Assembly: GCF_950295315.1 (NCBI RefSeq)
Contig: NC_080171.1
Location: forward strand, 114,509,064-114,573,063
Length of the DNA stretch: 64,000 bases
Source of the DNA: Erinaceus europaeus
Taxonomy: Eukaryota; Chordata; Mammalia; Eulipotyphla; Erinaceidae
Direction of reading: 5' to 3'
In this document: one piece after another, positions 11,347 through 21,933 of the stretch
Numbering within the stretch: the first letter of the stretch is position 1
How the letters are laid out: every line of letters begins with the position of its first letter
Notes under the pieces: generated by a model
The model's input: the letters and a program-made list of their open reading frames with translations, nothing else
Database searches by the model: none
Told to the model about the DNA's origin: nothing
Program-made: the position numbers and the translations under genes

Positions 11347-11458
11347 TGGGGGATAGATAGCATAATGGTTATGCAAAAGAAACTCTCATGCCTGAGGCTC
11401 CAGGTTCAATTCCCCTGCACCACTATAAACCAGAGTTGAGCAGTGCTCTGGTAAAATA
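11347..11458 (+). repeat. C-type SINE
   Basis: C SINE (GGGGGATAGATAGCATAATGG) inserted into the ancient L1; similar TATGGT sequences flank it. Confidence 0.8.
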
Positions 11459-12020
11459 AATAAATAAATGGCATATGGTCATCTCAACTGATGCAGGAAA
11501 AGCATTTGCCAAAGTTCAGCTGGCATCCTTACAATGTAAAAATAAAATTTAAAAAATAATAAATTAAATTTTAAAAGTCAGCAAACTAGAAACAGAAATG
11601 TTCCTCAGAATTGTTATCACCTTCACATGTCACCATCCCCCCCATTCTGCCTGGGTATGGGGAAATCCTGCAGGGAACCTGGCCCAGTACCCATTCTGCT
11701 GATGGCCAGGCTATTCTCACAACACACACTGTTAGAGAAAGACGAATTTGTTCTGCTCTCATGCGTGACAGAAGTGTCAGCATCTTTATTGGAACTTGGA
11801 CCTTCTACATCAGAACTCTGGTCCTGGGCCCACTGCAGAGTCCTGCTGGCAGGGGTGGGGTGGACAAGTCTAGGATCTATACCTGGTCCTATCACCAGGA
11901 GACTGAGGCAGCCTGCTAGTCCTCCTGGATCATACCAGGAGGCTCACAGGTGGGGGACTGCAGGAGCCATGCCATTTTTTCTCTGTATTTTATGGGCTTT
12001 GTCTTCTTTTTTTTTCTCAT

Positions 12021-12345
12021 TACTTTTTTATTTATAAAGTGGAAATATTAACAAGACCATAGGATAAGAGGGGTATGGTTCCACACAATTCCCACCACCC
12101 GAACTCCCTATCCCACCCCTACACCCCCTGACAGCTTTCCGATTCTTTATCCCTCTGGGAGTATGGACCCGGGATCATTGCGGGGTGCAGAAGGTGGAAG
12201 GTCTGGCTTCTGTAATTGCTTCCCTGCTGAACATGGGAGTTGGCAGGTCGATCCATACTCCCAGTCTGCCTCTCTCTTTCCCTAGTGGGGCGGGGCTCTG
12301 GGGAGGCAGGGCTCCAGGACACATTGGTGGGGTCTGCTTCTTTTA
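12021..12345 (-). repeat. Family U repeat
   Basis: On the minus strand it runs from CCCCACCAATGTGTCCTGGA, through GGAAGCAATTACAGAAGCCA and a TATCCCA-like 3' module, to a TTAATATTTCCACTTTATAA end. It matches 33500-33866. The family is unclassified; the A-rich 3' end suggests a retroelement. Confidence 0.65.
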
Positions 12346-12841
12346 TGTTTTGACACTTGGGCCTTGGCCTGTGGAAACCACCCCTCCCAGGCCTTGCCAG
12401 TTCCTAGAAAGAGTGAAGGATTGGCTTATAAGAGCATTGTTTAGACACACGCAACTAACGCAGGCTCCACACCCTCACCTCCTCACACTAGGACCACCAG
12501 CATCCCACCCTGCCCAGTCCTCAGGGTCAAATGCCATACCTCCAGGAACAGCCCCTGATCTCAGAGCCCAGGAGTCACCCATGCTAGCTGTTTCCAAGCC
12601 TGCTCATCCTGCCTTGCCAGCCTATTCTTCCCATAGAATCCATACACAAAAAAGTCTCATGCATATCTCCCTCTCCATCCACATCCTGACCCACCCCTAA
12701 GCGCCTGGAGCACCCCTAAGTGCCAATCCCCCTTGGCCTGTCCCTTCTTTTGGAATCTGTGAGCCACACACTACCTTCTCAAGTGCAGACACCTCCTGAC
12801 CCACTACTGGTCTCCCCCTCTCCAAATAAAACCCAAAGGTG

Positions 12842-13166
12842 GGAGCCGAGAGGTAGCACAGTGGGTTAAGTGCACATGGCATGAAGTGCAAGGACTGGCA
12901 TACTGATCCTGGTTCGAGCCCCGGGCTCCCCACCTGCAGGGGGATCGCTTCACAAGCAATGAAGCAGGTGTCTATCTTTCTCTCACCCTCTCTGTCTTGC
13001 CTCCTCTCTCGATTTATCTCTGTCCTATCCAACAACAATGACAGCAATAACATCAACAGTAAACAACAACGATGATAAACAACAAGGGCAACAAAAGGGG
13101 GAAAAATTGCCTCCAGGAACAGTGGATTCATGGTGCAGGCACTGAGTCCCAGCAATAACTCTGGAG

Positions 13167-13201
<35 letters not shown>
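12842..13201 (+). repeat. A-type SINE with module F and 30-bp poly-A
   Basis: A SINE (GGGAGCCGAGAGGTAGCACA) followed by module F (CCTCCAGGAACAGTGGATTC ... CTCTGGAGGC) and a run of about 32 A. Flanks AACCCAAAGGT and AACCCACAAAGGT form its target-site duplication. Confidence 0.9.
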
Positions 13202-13204
<3 letters not shown>

Positions 13205-13477
13205 CACAAAGGTAATGCAGCCCCAGTCTGACTCAAGAGGTTTGCTCAAAACAGCTTCTGCATCAGGGGCCTTGCACATTCCAGGCTCATGTCCTGGAGT
13301 GGTCAGAAGCTCAGACAACAGTATCTGTGTAGGAGCATCAGGCCTGAGGCTGACCAAATGCCACTTGCTTTTCTTTTGAAACTATTCACTTGCCAGACCA
13401 TCTTTTCCCGATCCCGCACCCCCTCCACATACAGGAGTGTCTACATCAGAAGCCACCTGCTTTCCATCCAAGTTTCT

Positions 13478-13678
13478 TTTCAATTTTAATCAATAGGACA
13501 GAGAGAAATTGAGAGGGGTGGGAGAGACAGAGAGGGAGAGAGAAAGATAGTCACCTGCAGACCTGCTTTGCCGCTTATGAAGCATGCTCCCTTCAGGTGG
13601 GGAGACAGGGGCTCAAACCAGGGTCCTTGTGCTTAGTACTATGTGCGCTTGACTGGGTACACCACTGCCAGGCCCCTT
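13478..13678 (-). repeat. SINE of A/B type
   Basis: Minus-strand SINE with CACCTGCAGACCTGC, GGCTCAAACCAGGGTCCTTG and a head in CACTGCCAGGCCCC. Confidence 0.8.
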
Positions 13679-14150
13679 TCCTTCCAGTTTTCCATGAGTC
13701 TCAGCACAGGGTCCAGAATTCAAAGGAGGAACATGATTCACCACACTTGGCACTTCCATCAGCCTAGCCTCCCTCCCAGCTCAGTCACACCCATGGGGTG
13801 ACCCAGGAGTTTCCCTGTTCATAAAACAGGGTGATGCTCACACAACTTTCCTCCTGGGTTGGCAAGGTGGATATCAGGCTCTGCAGAGGGTGCTGTTGGC
13901 ACTGTTACCTCTGGGACCCACTCATGGCCACCTTGGCACGGTGCCCAGTAGGACTGGGCCATGAGGCTGCTGTGAGGTCACCAGTGAGATATGGCCACTG
14001 CCTGCTGGCCTTACCCAGCAGGCCATGCTCCAAGTCAGGTGTCTGAGCACGCACCTCACCACAGGTGCCAGGCACAGGCAAGGCCACCACAGCCATACCC
14101 TACTCCCACCACTCACAGCCCTAGCACCCCTGGGTGGGAGGGACGCCTAC

Positions 14151-14588
14151 CTTGGGCTGGTCCACTTCAGCCCTTGGGGGGCTGCTGTCAGTGTCAGGCT
14201 CCTCACTGCTGCCCTCGCCCCCGTCACTGTCAGGGTGCAGCCCCAGGGTGCTGGGACCAGGGCCTGTCTCACTGGCCTCCTCACAGGGGAAGGGCTCGCC
14301 AGCCACACTGCAGGATGGGCTGTCAATGCCGCTGTCCCGGTTAGGGAGCTTAGTGCTTAGTCCCTCAGGAGCATCTTTGTCCTGGAGGTTGTCCTCTGTG
14401 CTGGGCCCACTGCCATGGCTTCCAGGGGCAGAGTCACCGTGGTGAGCTCCAGGCCCAATGGGGAGAGCTTGGAGTTTGCCCGGGTCAGCACTGGATGGCT
14501 CCAGGGAGGCTCTGCGAGGCCCAGAGTCCATCCCCACCAGGGCAGCAACAGGGCCTGGCGAGGTCGAGAGATCCCCACCTGGCTCCAT
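14151..14588 (-). CDS. FGD3: FGD3 first coding exon
   Basis: This exon encodes the first 146 residues of FGD3, the low-complexity acidic N-terminal region before the DH domain. ATG is at 14588-14586 (MEPGGDLSTSPGPVAAL), and ends in ...EVDQPK at a phase-0 donor AAG|GTAGGC (GT at 14150-14149). Conserved blocks shared with human FGD3, by recalled sequence, include GKLQALPIGPGAH, PNRDSGIDSPSCSVAGE and FPCEE. NRDSGIDSP is a candidate phosphodegron: FGD3 is known to be destroyed through a DSGIDS motif recognised by the SCF-FWD1/beta-TrCP ligase. Upstream in-frame codons beyond the ATG are intron or 5' UTR. The next exon is at 243-332. Confidence 0.95.
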
Positions 14589-14630
14589 CTTCCAAGTACA
14601 CCACTCTTCCTGGATAGAGGGGGGCACTTC
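14589..14630 (-). other. FGD3: FGD3 5' UTR part of first coding exon
   Basis: A TTTCTCCCAAACAG acceptor (AG at 14632-14631) puts the exon start at 14630. That leaves 42 bp of 5' UTR before the ATG, so at least one non-coding exon must lie to the right. Confidence 0.75.
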
Positions 14631-14854
14631 CTGTTTGGGAGAAATGAGCACAGTCAACACCCAGAGTGATCCCCTGGCACAGCTCCTACCCCTATACCCC
14701 AAAGCAATCTCTGTTGCAGCCCACTCCAGGGACAGGCCCCTGAGAAACTCATCAGAGAGGAGGGGACCTAGGGCTGTCTGTGACAGGGAGTACCCTACTG
14801 TTAGCTTCAGCTGGGTTCTGCCTGGTCTGGCCATTGATTTATTCGTTTATTTAG

Positions 14855-14915
14855 CCACCAAGGTTACTGATGGGGCTCAGTGATGCACAATGATGCCACC
14901 AATTCCTGGCAGCCT
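14855..14915 (-). repeat. Isolated module F remnant
   Basis: Minus-strand remnant of the SINE tail module (CACCAAGGTTACTGATGGGG ... CACCAATTCCTGGC), diverged. Confidence 0.45.
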
Positions 14916-14976
14916 GCTTTCCATTCCTTCTCTCATCCCCTCTCCCTTTATTTCTTTCTTTTCTTTTTTCTGCTTT

Positions 14977-15307
14977 TTTGTTTGTTTGTTTGTTTGTTTT
15001 GTCTCCAGGGTTATCACTGTAGGAGGGCTTGTTGCCTGCACTCCTAATCCAGCACTCTTGGAAGCCTTTTTTTCTATTTTATATATATACTGGATAGGAC
15101 AGAGAAATTGAGAAGCGAGGGGAGGGAATTAAAGGGGAGAGGGAGATATAGAGGGAGAGACAAAGATAGACACTGGCAGACGTGCTTCACTGCTTGTGAA
15201 ACAACCCCCCTGCAGGTGGGGAGCCGGGGGCTGGAACCAGGATCCTTGAGCAGTTTCTTGTGCTTCAGACTATGTGCACTTAACCAGGTGCGCTACTGTC
15301 CAGCCCC
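14977..15307 (-). repeat. A-type SINE with module F
   Basis: A GTTT run (14977-15000), then module F, a degenerate body with TATATATA, and an A-type head ending CTACTGTCCAGCCCCC, all minus strand. Confidence 0.8.
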
Positions 15308-15308
15308 C

Positions 15309-15586
15309 TTCCTTTCTTCTTTCACTCTTTTTTTCCTCCTTCCTCTCTTTTCTTCTTTCTTTTTCTTTCTTTCTTTCTTCCTTCCTTATTTTCTCTCTTT
15401 TATTCCCCTTCATTTCATAGGACAGAGAGAAATAGAGAGGTGGGGAGACAGAGAGAGGGAGAGACTTGCAGCACTGTTCCACCACTCAAGAAGTTTCCCC
15501 TACAGATGGAGACCTGGGATTTGTGCCCCAGCTCCTTCAAGAGGTGCTATGTGCACTCTACCCTGTGTTCCACTGCCTGGTCACCT
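15309..15586 (-). repeat. B-type SINE with CTTT-rich tail
   Basis: Minus-strand B SINE: CTTT/CCTT microsatellite tail (15330-15400), GACAGAGAGAAATAGAGAGG body and a head near CACTGCCTGGTCACC. Confidence 0.75.
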
Positions 15587-15610
15587 AAAACATGTTATTT
15601 TTAAAAAATC

Positions 15611-15722
15611 ATGGACTGGGGAGATACCTAAATGGTTGTCAAAAAGACTTTTACGCCTGAGGCACTAAAGGTTCCAGATTCATCCCCAGCACCACCATAA
15701 GCCAGTGCTCTGGTAAAAAATA
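15611..15722 (+). repeat. C-type SINE
   Basis: Diverged C SINE (GACTGGGGAGATACCTAAATGG ... CACCATAAGCCAGTGCTCT), short of the usual GAGCTGAGCAG segment. Confidence 0.7.
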
Positions 15723-15875
15723 AAGAAAAAAAAATAATAAAGCCAATTTCTTCTACAAAGATGAAAGTAAAACAATAAAAAATAAGGGAGGGAGAGGTGA
15801 AGAAAGGGAGGAAAAGGAAGAAGGGGGATCCTGTAGGGTGACAAGACTTGCTACTCACTGATTTAAAAATGTGCT

Positions 15876-16150
15876 GGGAGTCGGGCGGCAGCACAGCGGG
15901 TTAAACGCACGTGGTGCAAAGCGCAAGGACTGGCGTAAGGATCCAGGGTCAAGCCCCTGGCTCCCCACCTGCAGGGGAGTCGCTTCACAGGCAGTGAAGC
16001 AGGTCTGCAGGTGTCTGTCTTTCTCTCCCCGTCTCTGTCCTCCCCTCCGCTCTCCATTTCTCTCTGTCCTATCCAACAACAATGACATCAATAACAACAA
16101 CAATAATAACTACAACAACAATAAAAAAAGACAACAAAAGGGAATAAAAA
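15876..16150 (+). repeat. A-type ERI SINE
   Basis: Nearly intact A SINE (GGGAGTCGGGCGGCAGCACA) with AACAACAATGACATCAATAA tail. Confidence 0.92.
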
Positions 16151-16162
16151 AAATGACAGGTG

Positions 16163-16345
16163 CTGGGGGAGTGCAGTGGCACAGCCAATAGAGCAAATGT
16201 TCCAGTGCACAAGGACCCAGGCTCCAGCTCCTGGTCCCCACCTGCAGGGGGGAAGCTTCACCAGCAGTGAAGTAGGGCTGTAGGGTGTGTGTCTCTCTCC
16301 CTGTCTCCCTTCCCCTCTCAATTTCTCTGTCTCTATCCAAATTAA
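16163..16345 (+). repeat. B-type SINE
   Basis: B SINE (GGGGGAGTGCAGTGGCACAG ... CTCCAGCTCCTGGTCCCCAC) directly after the A SINE. Confidence 0.75.
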
Positions 16346-16550
16346 ACAAATATTTGAAATAATAAGTGTAAAATAATAGCAGTAGTGTGTGGGAACAGTG
16401 GATGCTATCTGTGAGATGCTTTTCTATTCTACAATGCAGCTCTGAGGGGAGGTAGGACCCCCCACACCCCAACCCCCATCTAGAACATCTTTCCACACCC
16501 CAGACCTCCAGATAACCATCAATGGTCCCTTTTTCCTGACAGCCCAGTAC

Positions 16551-16657
16551 CTGAGGTGGCAGGCGCTTGGTTCCTGCTGCTGAGCCCCAGGATCCGTGAA
16601 GGGTGTCTCTGAAAATTTCTTTCAGGTCCAGCAGGTTTGAAATAAGGTCGGGAGATT
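16551..16657 (-). other. Candidate FGD3 non-coding 5' exon
   Basis: On the FGD3 strand a 107-bp segment is bounded by a strong acceptor (CTTTCTGTGTTTTCAG, AG at 16659-16658) and a consensus donor CCTCAG|GTACTG (GT at 16550-16549). It lies 1.9 kb upstream of the first coding exon in non-repeat DNA. FGD3 needs an upstream 5' UTR exon, and this is the best nearby candidate. No known protein is recognisable in it. The call is an inference from splice sites only. Confidence 0.35.
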
Positions 16658-16659
16658 CT

Positions 16660-17405
16660 GAAAACACAGAAAGAAGACTGATTCCTCACCTCTTCTCTGG
16701 TCAGTAGAGTGCTGGGCAGCAGAAGCTGGAGAGGAAGGTCTACATGCTGCGGGCAGAGAGAGAATCAGCTCCTGGAATCCCAGTACTGGGAAGCCCCCAG
16801 TGTCACCCTGCAGCAGAACCCCAGGCAGGGGCAACATGGAGCCTGGATGGGAAGTCAGGCTGGGACAAAGCCTGTGCCAGGGCAGAGGTGCCCTGGGTGC
16901 GCGGAGCTCTTCACTGTAGGCACAGCAAGCAACTGATACACACGCTGCCCCCATCCCACTTTCTTCTCAGATGCCCCACCCCGTCCTAACATATACTTTC
17001 AACCCTTTCCCCAGTGGAGATGCCCATCACACCACACGCATACCCAGATGCCCAGCACTGAACCTTGGCCTCTCACAGCCCTGGGCAGAATACAGTGGGA
17101 GGGGAAAGCCTGTGTCTCCTTCCCTGAACTGTGGGCACCTGCCCACCCAGCATGGGTCTCCCACCTCCACTTCCTCACGCAGCCTTCCTTCTTGGGGCCA
17201 TATGGGACCCAGTGAGGGTATGCTTCTCAAGGGCCACAGCCACATTCCTCAGAAGCTTAAGGGGGGAGAAATACTAAGATTTCTAAACAGAAAATATGTG
17301 CTTTGCGACATTCTTCTCACAGCATAGGAGATAAATTCAAGTTGCCAGCTACCAGACGTGCTGCAAGTCCATCATAAGGACTTGTGCTTCTGGTCATGAC
17401 AGATT
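16660..17405. other. Unique DNA, FGD3 upstream intron
   Basis: About 750 bp without recognisable repeats, moderately GC-rich. Open frames here show no known protein or codon pattern. It may hold regulatory sequence. Confidence 0.5.
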
Positions 17406-17409
17406 AAGG

Positions 17410-17885
17410 AGGGGCCTGGTAGTGATGCACCTAGTAAGAGTGAACAGGTTATCATGAGTGAGGACCCAGGTTTAAGCACCCAGCTCCCACCTGTAGTGGG
17501 GAAGGCATCATGAGTGATAGAATAGTGCTGCAGGTATCTCTCCCTCTCTGTGTCTCTCTCCTTTTATTTCTTTTTTTTAATGTTTATTTATTTATTTATT
17601 CCCTTTTGCTGTTTTATTGTTGTAGTTATTATTGATGTCATTGTTATTGGATAGGACAGAGAGAAATGGGGAGGAGGGGAAGACAAAGAGGGGGAGAGAC
17701 AGAGAGACACTTGCAGACCTGCTTCACTGTCTGTGAAGTGACTCCCTTGCAGGTGGGGAGCCAGGGGCTTGAACTGGGATCCTTAGGCTGGTCCTTGCGC
17801 TTTGCGTCACGTGCGCTTTACCCGCTGTCCTACCGCCCAACTCCCTCTCCTTTTATTTCTTAACCTCTATAAAAAGGTTGGCAGC
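17410..17885 (+). repeat. B-type SINE split by an A-type SINE
   Basis: B SINE head and body at 17410-17572, tail resuming at 17845. The TCTCCTTTTATTTCTT sequence is present on both sides of the inserted minus-strand A SINE and is its target-site duplication. Confidence 0.85.
17573..17844 (-). repeat. A-type ERI SINE inserted in a B SINE
   Basis: Complete minus-strand A SINE with 16-bp target-site duplication, so it is younger than its host. Confidence 0.92.
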
Positions 17886-17888
17886 AGG

Positions 17889-18001
17889 CAGGGGTAGATA
17901 GCATAATGTTTATACAAAGAGGCTCTCATGCCTGAGGCTCTAAAGTCCCATGTTCAATCCCCTGCACCACCAAAAGCTAGAATTGAGCAGTGCTCTGTTA
18001 A
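17889..18001 (+). repeat. C-type SINE
   Basis: C SINE (GGGGTAGATAGCATAATG) ending in GAGCAGTGCTCTGTTAAAAA. Confidence 0.85.
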
Positions 18002-18016
18002 AAAAGAAGAAGGAGG

Positions 18017-18287
18017 GAGTTGAGCTGTAGCACAGCGGGTTAAGCGCAGGTGGCGCAAAACACAAGGACCAGCATAAGGATCCCGGTTCGAACCCCGGCT
18101 CCCCACCTGCAGGGGAGTCGCTTCACAGGCGGTGAAGCAGGTCTGCAGGTGTCTATCTTTCTCTCCCCTCTCTGTCTTCCCCTCCTCTCTCCATTTCTCT
18201 CTGTCCTATCCAACAACAATAATAACTACAACAATAAAACAACAAGGGCAACAAAAGGGAATAAATAAATAAAATAAATATTTTTTT
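18017..18287 (+). repeat. A-type ERI SINE
   Basis: A SINE in the tail of the preceding C SINE, flanked by AAAAAAGAAGAAGGAGG on both sides. Confidence 0.92.
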
Positions 18288-18762
18288 AAAAAAAGAAGAA
18301 GGAGGAGAAGGAGAAAGAAAAGTAAGGAAACTGGATTATGCTGGTACCTGAAACAACCAAAGAATGGACCAGCAACTCAAAAGACACTCTTCTCTGGGCA
18401 GAAAAGAGTTTGTGTGAAAGGAGATGCTACCAGCCCTGTAAAGCCCAGGCTGAGTTAGAAGACAGAGCTGAAAGCTGGGAAAGACAAGAGGAGAACCTTG
18501 CATAGAAAAGGCAGGGAAGCAAAGAGGCCCTGGGGAAGGCTCAGCACAGACTTGCAGAGAAACTGCAGACTGCCAGTGGCAGGTAAGGGGAACATCCTTG
18601 GCAACAGGGAAAGATGCCTGGTCCCACTAGCCAGACAGCAAACCCCAACGTCCACAAGCAAAGGACTCTCAGAAGGGTCTCAGTAGTGGGGCAGTAGTGA
18701 ACCCCACAATGAGTTCTGTTTGCGTCTGGCTTAACAAATAATGATAAATCTTAATAGCTCTT

Positions 18763-18832
18763 TGTGTGTGCATGCGTGTGCGTGTGTGTGCATGTGCGTG
18801 TGCATGTGTGTGTGTGTGCATGTGTGTGTGTG
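18763..18832 (+). repeat. TG microsatellite
   Basis: TG dinucleotides with CATG/CGTG interruptions at the tail side of the minus-strand C SINE. Confidence 0.9.
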
Positions 18833-18949
18833 TTACCAGACCACTGCTCAGCTCTGGTTTATGGTGGTGCTGGGAATTGAACCTAGGACCTTTAGCACCT
18901 CAGGCATGAGAGGCTTTTTGCATAAGCATTAGGTTATCTCCCCAGTCCT
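18833..18949 (-). repeat. C-type SINE
   Basis: Minus-strand C SINE. AATGATAAATCTTA is seen at about 18738 and again at 19190, so this SINE and the next may share one duplicated target. Confidence 0.85.
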
Positions 18950-18964
18950 GTGATGAGTCTACTT

Positions 18965-19187
18965 TTTTCAGCTTTTTATTTTATTATTTTTTTATTTATT
19001 AAATATACAGAGGGGAAATTGAGAAGGGAGGGGGGAGATAAAGAGGGAGAGAGACAGAGAGACACCTGCAATCCTGCTTCACCACTTGTTAAGCTTTCCC
19101 TCTGCAGGTGGGGACCAGGGGCTTGAACCCGGGGCCTTGCACACTATAATGTGTGCACTTAACCAGGTATGCCACTGCCTGGTCCCC
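18965..19187 (-). repeat. B-type SINE
   Basis: Complete minus-strand B SINE with head GGGGGACCAGGCAGTGGCAT. Confidence 0.9.
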
Positions 19188-19189
19188 CA

Positions 19190-19929
19190 ATGATAAATCT
19201 TAGTAGGATGTCAACTGTTTACAGGCAACTTAACTGCCTCCTTGAGGAAAACCTAACGACAATTCTAGAAATACAAGTGTATCTGGCACCAGCAGCAGGA
19301 AATTCAATATTCAGCAACCAACCCAAGGGCCCAAGGCACACAGAGGGCAGGAATGAACAAATCTATAGTGAAGAGGAAGGGTGGCCAATAGGCCCTATGA
19401 TCAAACCAGAACTTGGTGCGACACTGTGCCCTAATCTTCCCATTAAAGTTGAAGTGGTCTCTCTAGAGTTAAGGAAATCGAGCCAAAGATTTATGGTTTG
19501 GACAAACTGACAACCTCTTCCAGGAGATATTCCTTCCTAGGAACATTCTTCTATTATTATCTATTCTTTTGACTCTGGTTAGGTTAAGATAGAATCTTAC
19601 AAACACCTTGTGCTGATAAGGACCCAAGATTCAGGACAGAATAGAACTGGTCAATGGAGATTCCACATTGAATATTACCTTGTCTTTAGATAGAAGGTTT
19701 CCCTGACAATCAGCCATTCCCTTTACCCTTAGCACCTTATAGTTCTATTTTTTCCAAAACTGGCCCTACAGTCTATTCAGATCAAACTTGTTTCCCAACT
19801 TGCAAGTTGTTTCTCCTTTGGACAGTGATAAACACAGAGATCAGCAGACAAGGTGACGAGGGTAGCACCCTGCTTTCATGCCTCTGGGATTAGCATGTTA
19901 GGCTCCAAGGTCAGTAAGGATGTGGAAAC

Positions 19930-19971
<42 letters not shown>

Positions 19972-20140
19972 TGTCCGGCTTAGAAAGGTGAAAGCCACTA
20001 AGTGAAAGATCAAGACACACAAAAAGGAAAAACAGAGTGAATTCGGGGAGGCAATAGAAGATATTCAAAGAGGCAGAGGGAGGGAGAGAGAGAGAGAAAG
20101 AGAAAGTACATGTACAGTAGAGATGTAGGAATGCTTCAAG
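19190..20140. other. Non-repeat stretch with weak open frame
   Basis: No recognised SINE or L1 apart from a 17-unit GA repeat (19933-19968). An open frame of 113 codons (19169-19510, plus) begins inside the SINE and matches nothing I recognise. I do not call it a gene. Confidence 0.4.
19933..19968 (+). repeat. GA microsatellite
   Basis: Pure AG dinucleotide run. Confidence 0.95.
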
Positions 20141-20167
20141 CAGCATAGTATTTGTGTGACCAGTCTG

Positions 20168-20278
20168 TCTATGCCTATGGCATAGCCTGTGGCTATAACT
20201 ATGCCTATGCCTATGCCTATATCTAATGCCTATGGCTATAACTATAACTATAAATAAACTATAACTATGCCTATCTCA
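20168..20278 (+). repeat. CTATGC/CTATAA hexamer minisatellite
   Basis: Imperfect tandem hexamers alternate CTATGC and CTATAA with a few insertions over about 110 bp. Confidence 0.85.
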
Positions 20279-20456
20279 AGTCCCCCAAAACCAAGCAGAC
20301 CAGAAAATACTTGAGGAAATAACGACCAAAGTTTTCTCCAGATCTGATGAAAACTACAAATCCACAAGTCAAGAAACTCCACAAGTGAAATGAAAGATGA
20401 AATGTATGCATTTAGACATGTTTTTACACAGAAAGCTCCAGGATTTGTTAGCGAGT

Positions 20457-20605
20457 TCCACTACCAAGTCTTTAAGGAGAAAGTGATACCAACTCTACAC
20501 AAAACACTGAGGGAAGACAAAGAGAACACTTCCCCACAACACGGATGGATCTAGAAATGACTAAACCAAGTGAAAGGACACTCAGGAGAAGGACCCGTTC
20601 ATTTT
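20457..20605 (+). repeat. First copy of a ~150-bp direct repeat, L1-like
   Basis: The segment containing TTTAAGGAGAAAGTGATACC and GAAGACAAAGAGAACACTTC recurs about 608 bp downstream at 21065-21214 with only a few mismatches. It resembles the L1 ORF2 stretch that follows the SPGPDGF motif (KEELIPLL...), so its source is an ancient L1. Confidence 0.6.
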
Positions 20606-21064
20606 TCTACTTAGATAACATTCTAGGAATTCACACTAACCTAGCACTAACCAGAAGGCAGTGTGAGCTGCCTGGAAGGGGTTGGTGAGGGATAGTGTCA
20701 GGCACTGCAACAGACGGGGAGAGAGGTGACCTCTGAGTCAAGTCATTGTGATGCTAGTTATATTCTCAAGGCTTTTGTGCAAAGGCAGCTGAGCCAGTTG
20801 AAAGAAGTTCGTTCACTTTCTAGCATCACATTTGCAAATGCAAAATGTTCTGGTTTGAATTTCCTGCATTGAGGTCTTGACCCCTAGCCTTATTTGTGTG
20901 GCCTTATTTGGAGAGAGGTGGTCACGTGAAAGGAGGAGGGGCACTGCAGCCCTTAACTTACCCAATTATAATTATAGCTCTGGCGTCCCTATAAGGAGGG
21001 GTTACTCCATCCAAGATGAGGTGAATGAGACTCTATCAGTTTTAATAGCTGAGTACTATTCTGA

Positions 21065-21214
21065 GTGTCACTACTAAGCATTTAAGGAGAAAGTGATAGC
21101 AATTCTACACAAAACACTAAGGGAAGACAAAGAGAACACTTCCCAACAACACGGATAGATATAGAAATGACTAGGCCAAGTGAAAGGACACTAGGAGAAG
21201 AACCCATTCATTTT
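21065..21214 (+). repeat. Second copy of the ~150-bp direct repeat
   Basis: Same sequence as 20457-20605, ending at CCATTCATTTTGTG where the inverted old L1 begins. Confidence 0.6.
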
Positions 21215-21933
21215 GTGTATATATGCCACAACTTTCTTAGCCACTCATCTATTTTGGCTATTACAAATTGTGCTACTAGGAATGTAGGTGTACACAGATC
21301 TTTTTGGATGGGTGTGTTGTGTTCCTTAGGATATAACCCCAGGAGAGGAATTGCAAGGTCATAGGGTAGGTCCATTTCTAGCTTTCTGAGAGTTCCTTCC
21401 ACAGAAAGACTGCTTTCCTCAGAGGTTGGACCCATTTATATTCCCACGAGCAGTGCAGGAGGGTTCCTTTGCCCCCACAACCTCTCCAGCACTTGTTGTT
21501 GTTATTCTATCTGATGTGTGACATTCTCACAGGAGTGGAATGGTATCTCATTGTCTTTATTTGCATTTCTCTGACAACCAATGACTTGGGGCATTTTTTC
21601 ATAAGTCTTTTGGCACTTTGACTCTCTTCTTTGGTGAATATTCTGTCCATAACCTCTCCCCACTTTTGGATGGGTTTTTTTTTTTTTAATTTATTTCTTT
21701 ATTGGGGAATTAATGTTTTACATTCAACAGTAAATACAGTAGTTTGTACATGCAGAACATTCCCCAGTTTCCCATTTAACAATACAACCCCCACTATGTC
21801 ATTTATCATCCTTCATGGACCTGTATTCTCCCCACCCACCCACCCCAGAGTCTTTTACTTGGGTGCAATATGCCAATTCCATTTCAGATTTTACTTGTGT
21901 TTTCTTTTCTGATCTTGTTTTTCAACTTCTGCC

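Larger units (their letters stand above)
9420..11545 (+). repeat. Ancient L1 ORF2 remnant, cut by later insertions
   Basis: Heavily decayed L1 ORF2. TTTCTGATAAAATCAACAAG precedes the KINKID-like segment and GGAAATGAAAGAGGGG gives NERGG. A later piece (11054-11345) gives the region around LPEATLIP. Codon matches to the young L1 ORF2 are clear, but stops and indels are frequent. The pieces are about 9420-9642, 9737-10076, 11054-11346 and 11459-11545. Between them lie a C SINE, a probable retrocopy, two B SINEs and another C SINE. Confidence 0.7.
333..14150 (-). other. FGD3: FGD3 intron between first and second coding exons
   Basis: Nearly 13.8 kb separates the two FGD3 coding exons. The donor is AAG|GTAGGC at 14150 and the acceptor is at 333. 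The intron holds a near-full-length L1 in antisense orientation to the gene, ancient L1 remnants, a possible retrocopy and about fifteen SINEs. Stretches without recognised repeats are about 780-1280, 7740-7970, 8550-8780, 11545-12015, 12350-12840, 13205-13475 and 13680-14150. I see no further exon in them. Confidence 0.8.

Noticed and set aside
15876..15960. tRNA genes
   Set aside because: A-box and B-box matches belong to SINE heads; none folds into an intact tRNA with a proper acceptor stem by eye.
19169..19510. 113-codon protein gene
   Set aside because: Starts inside a SINE and has no recognisable family, so it is not supported.
20860..21010. Possible MaLR-type LTR remnant
   Set aside because: Only a loose resemblance in GGCCTTATTTGGAGAGAGGTG; too short and diverged to call.
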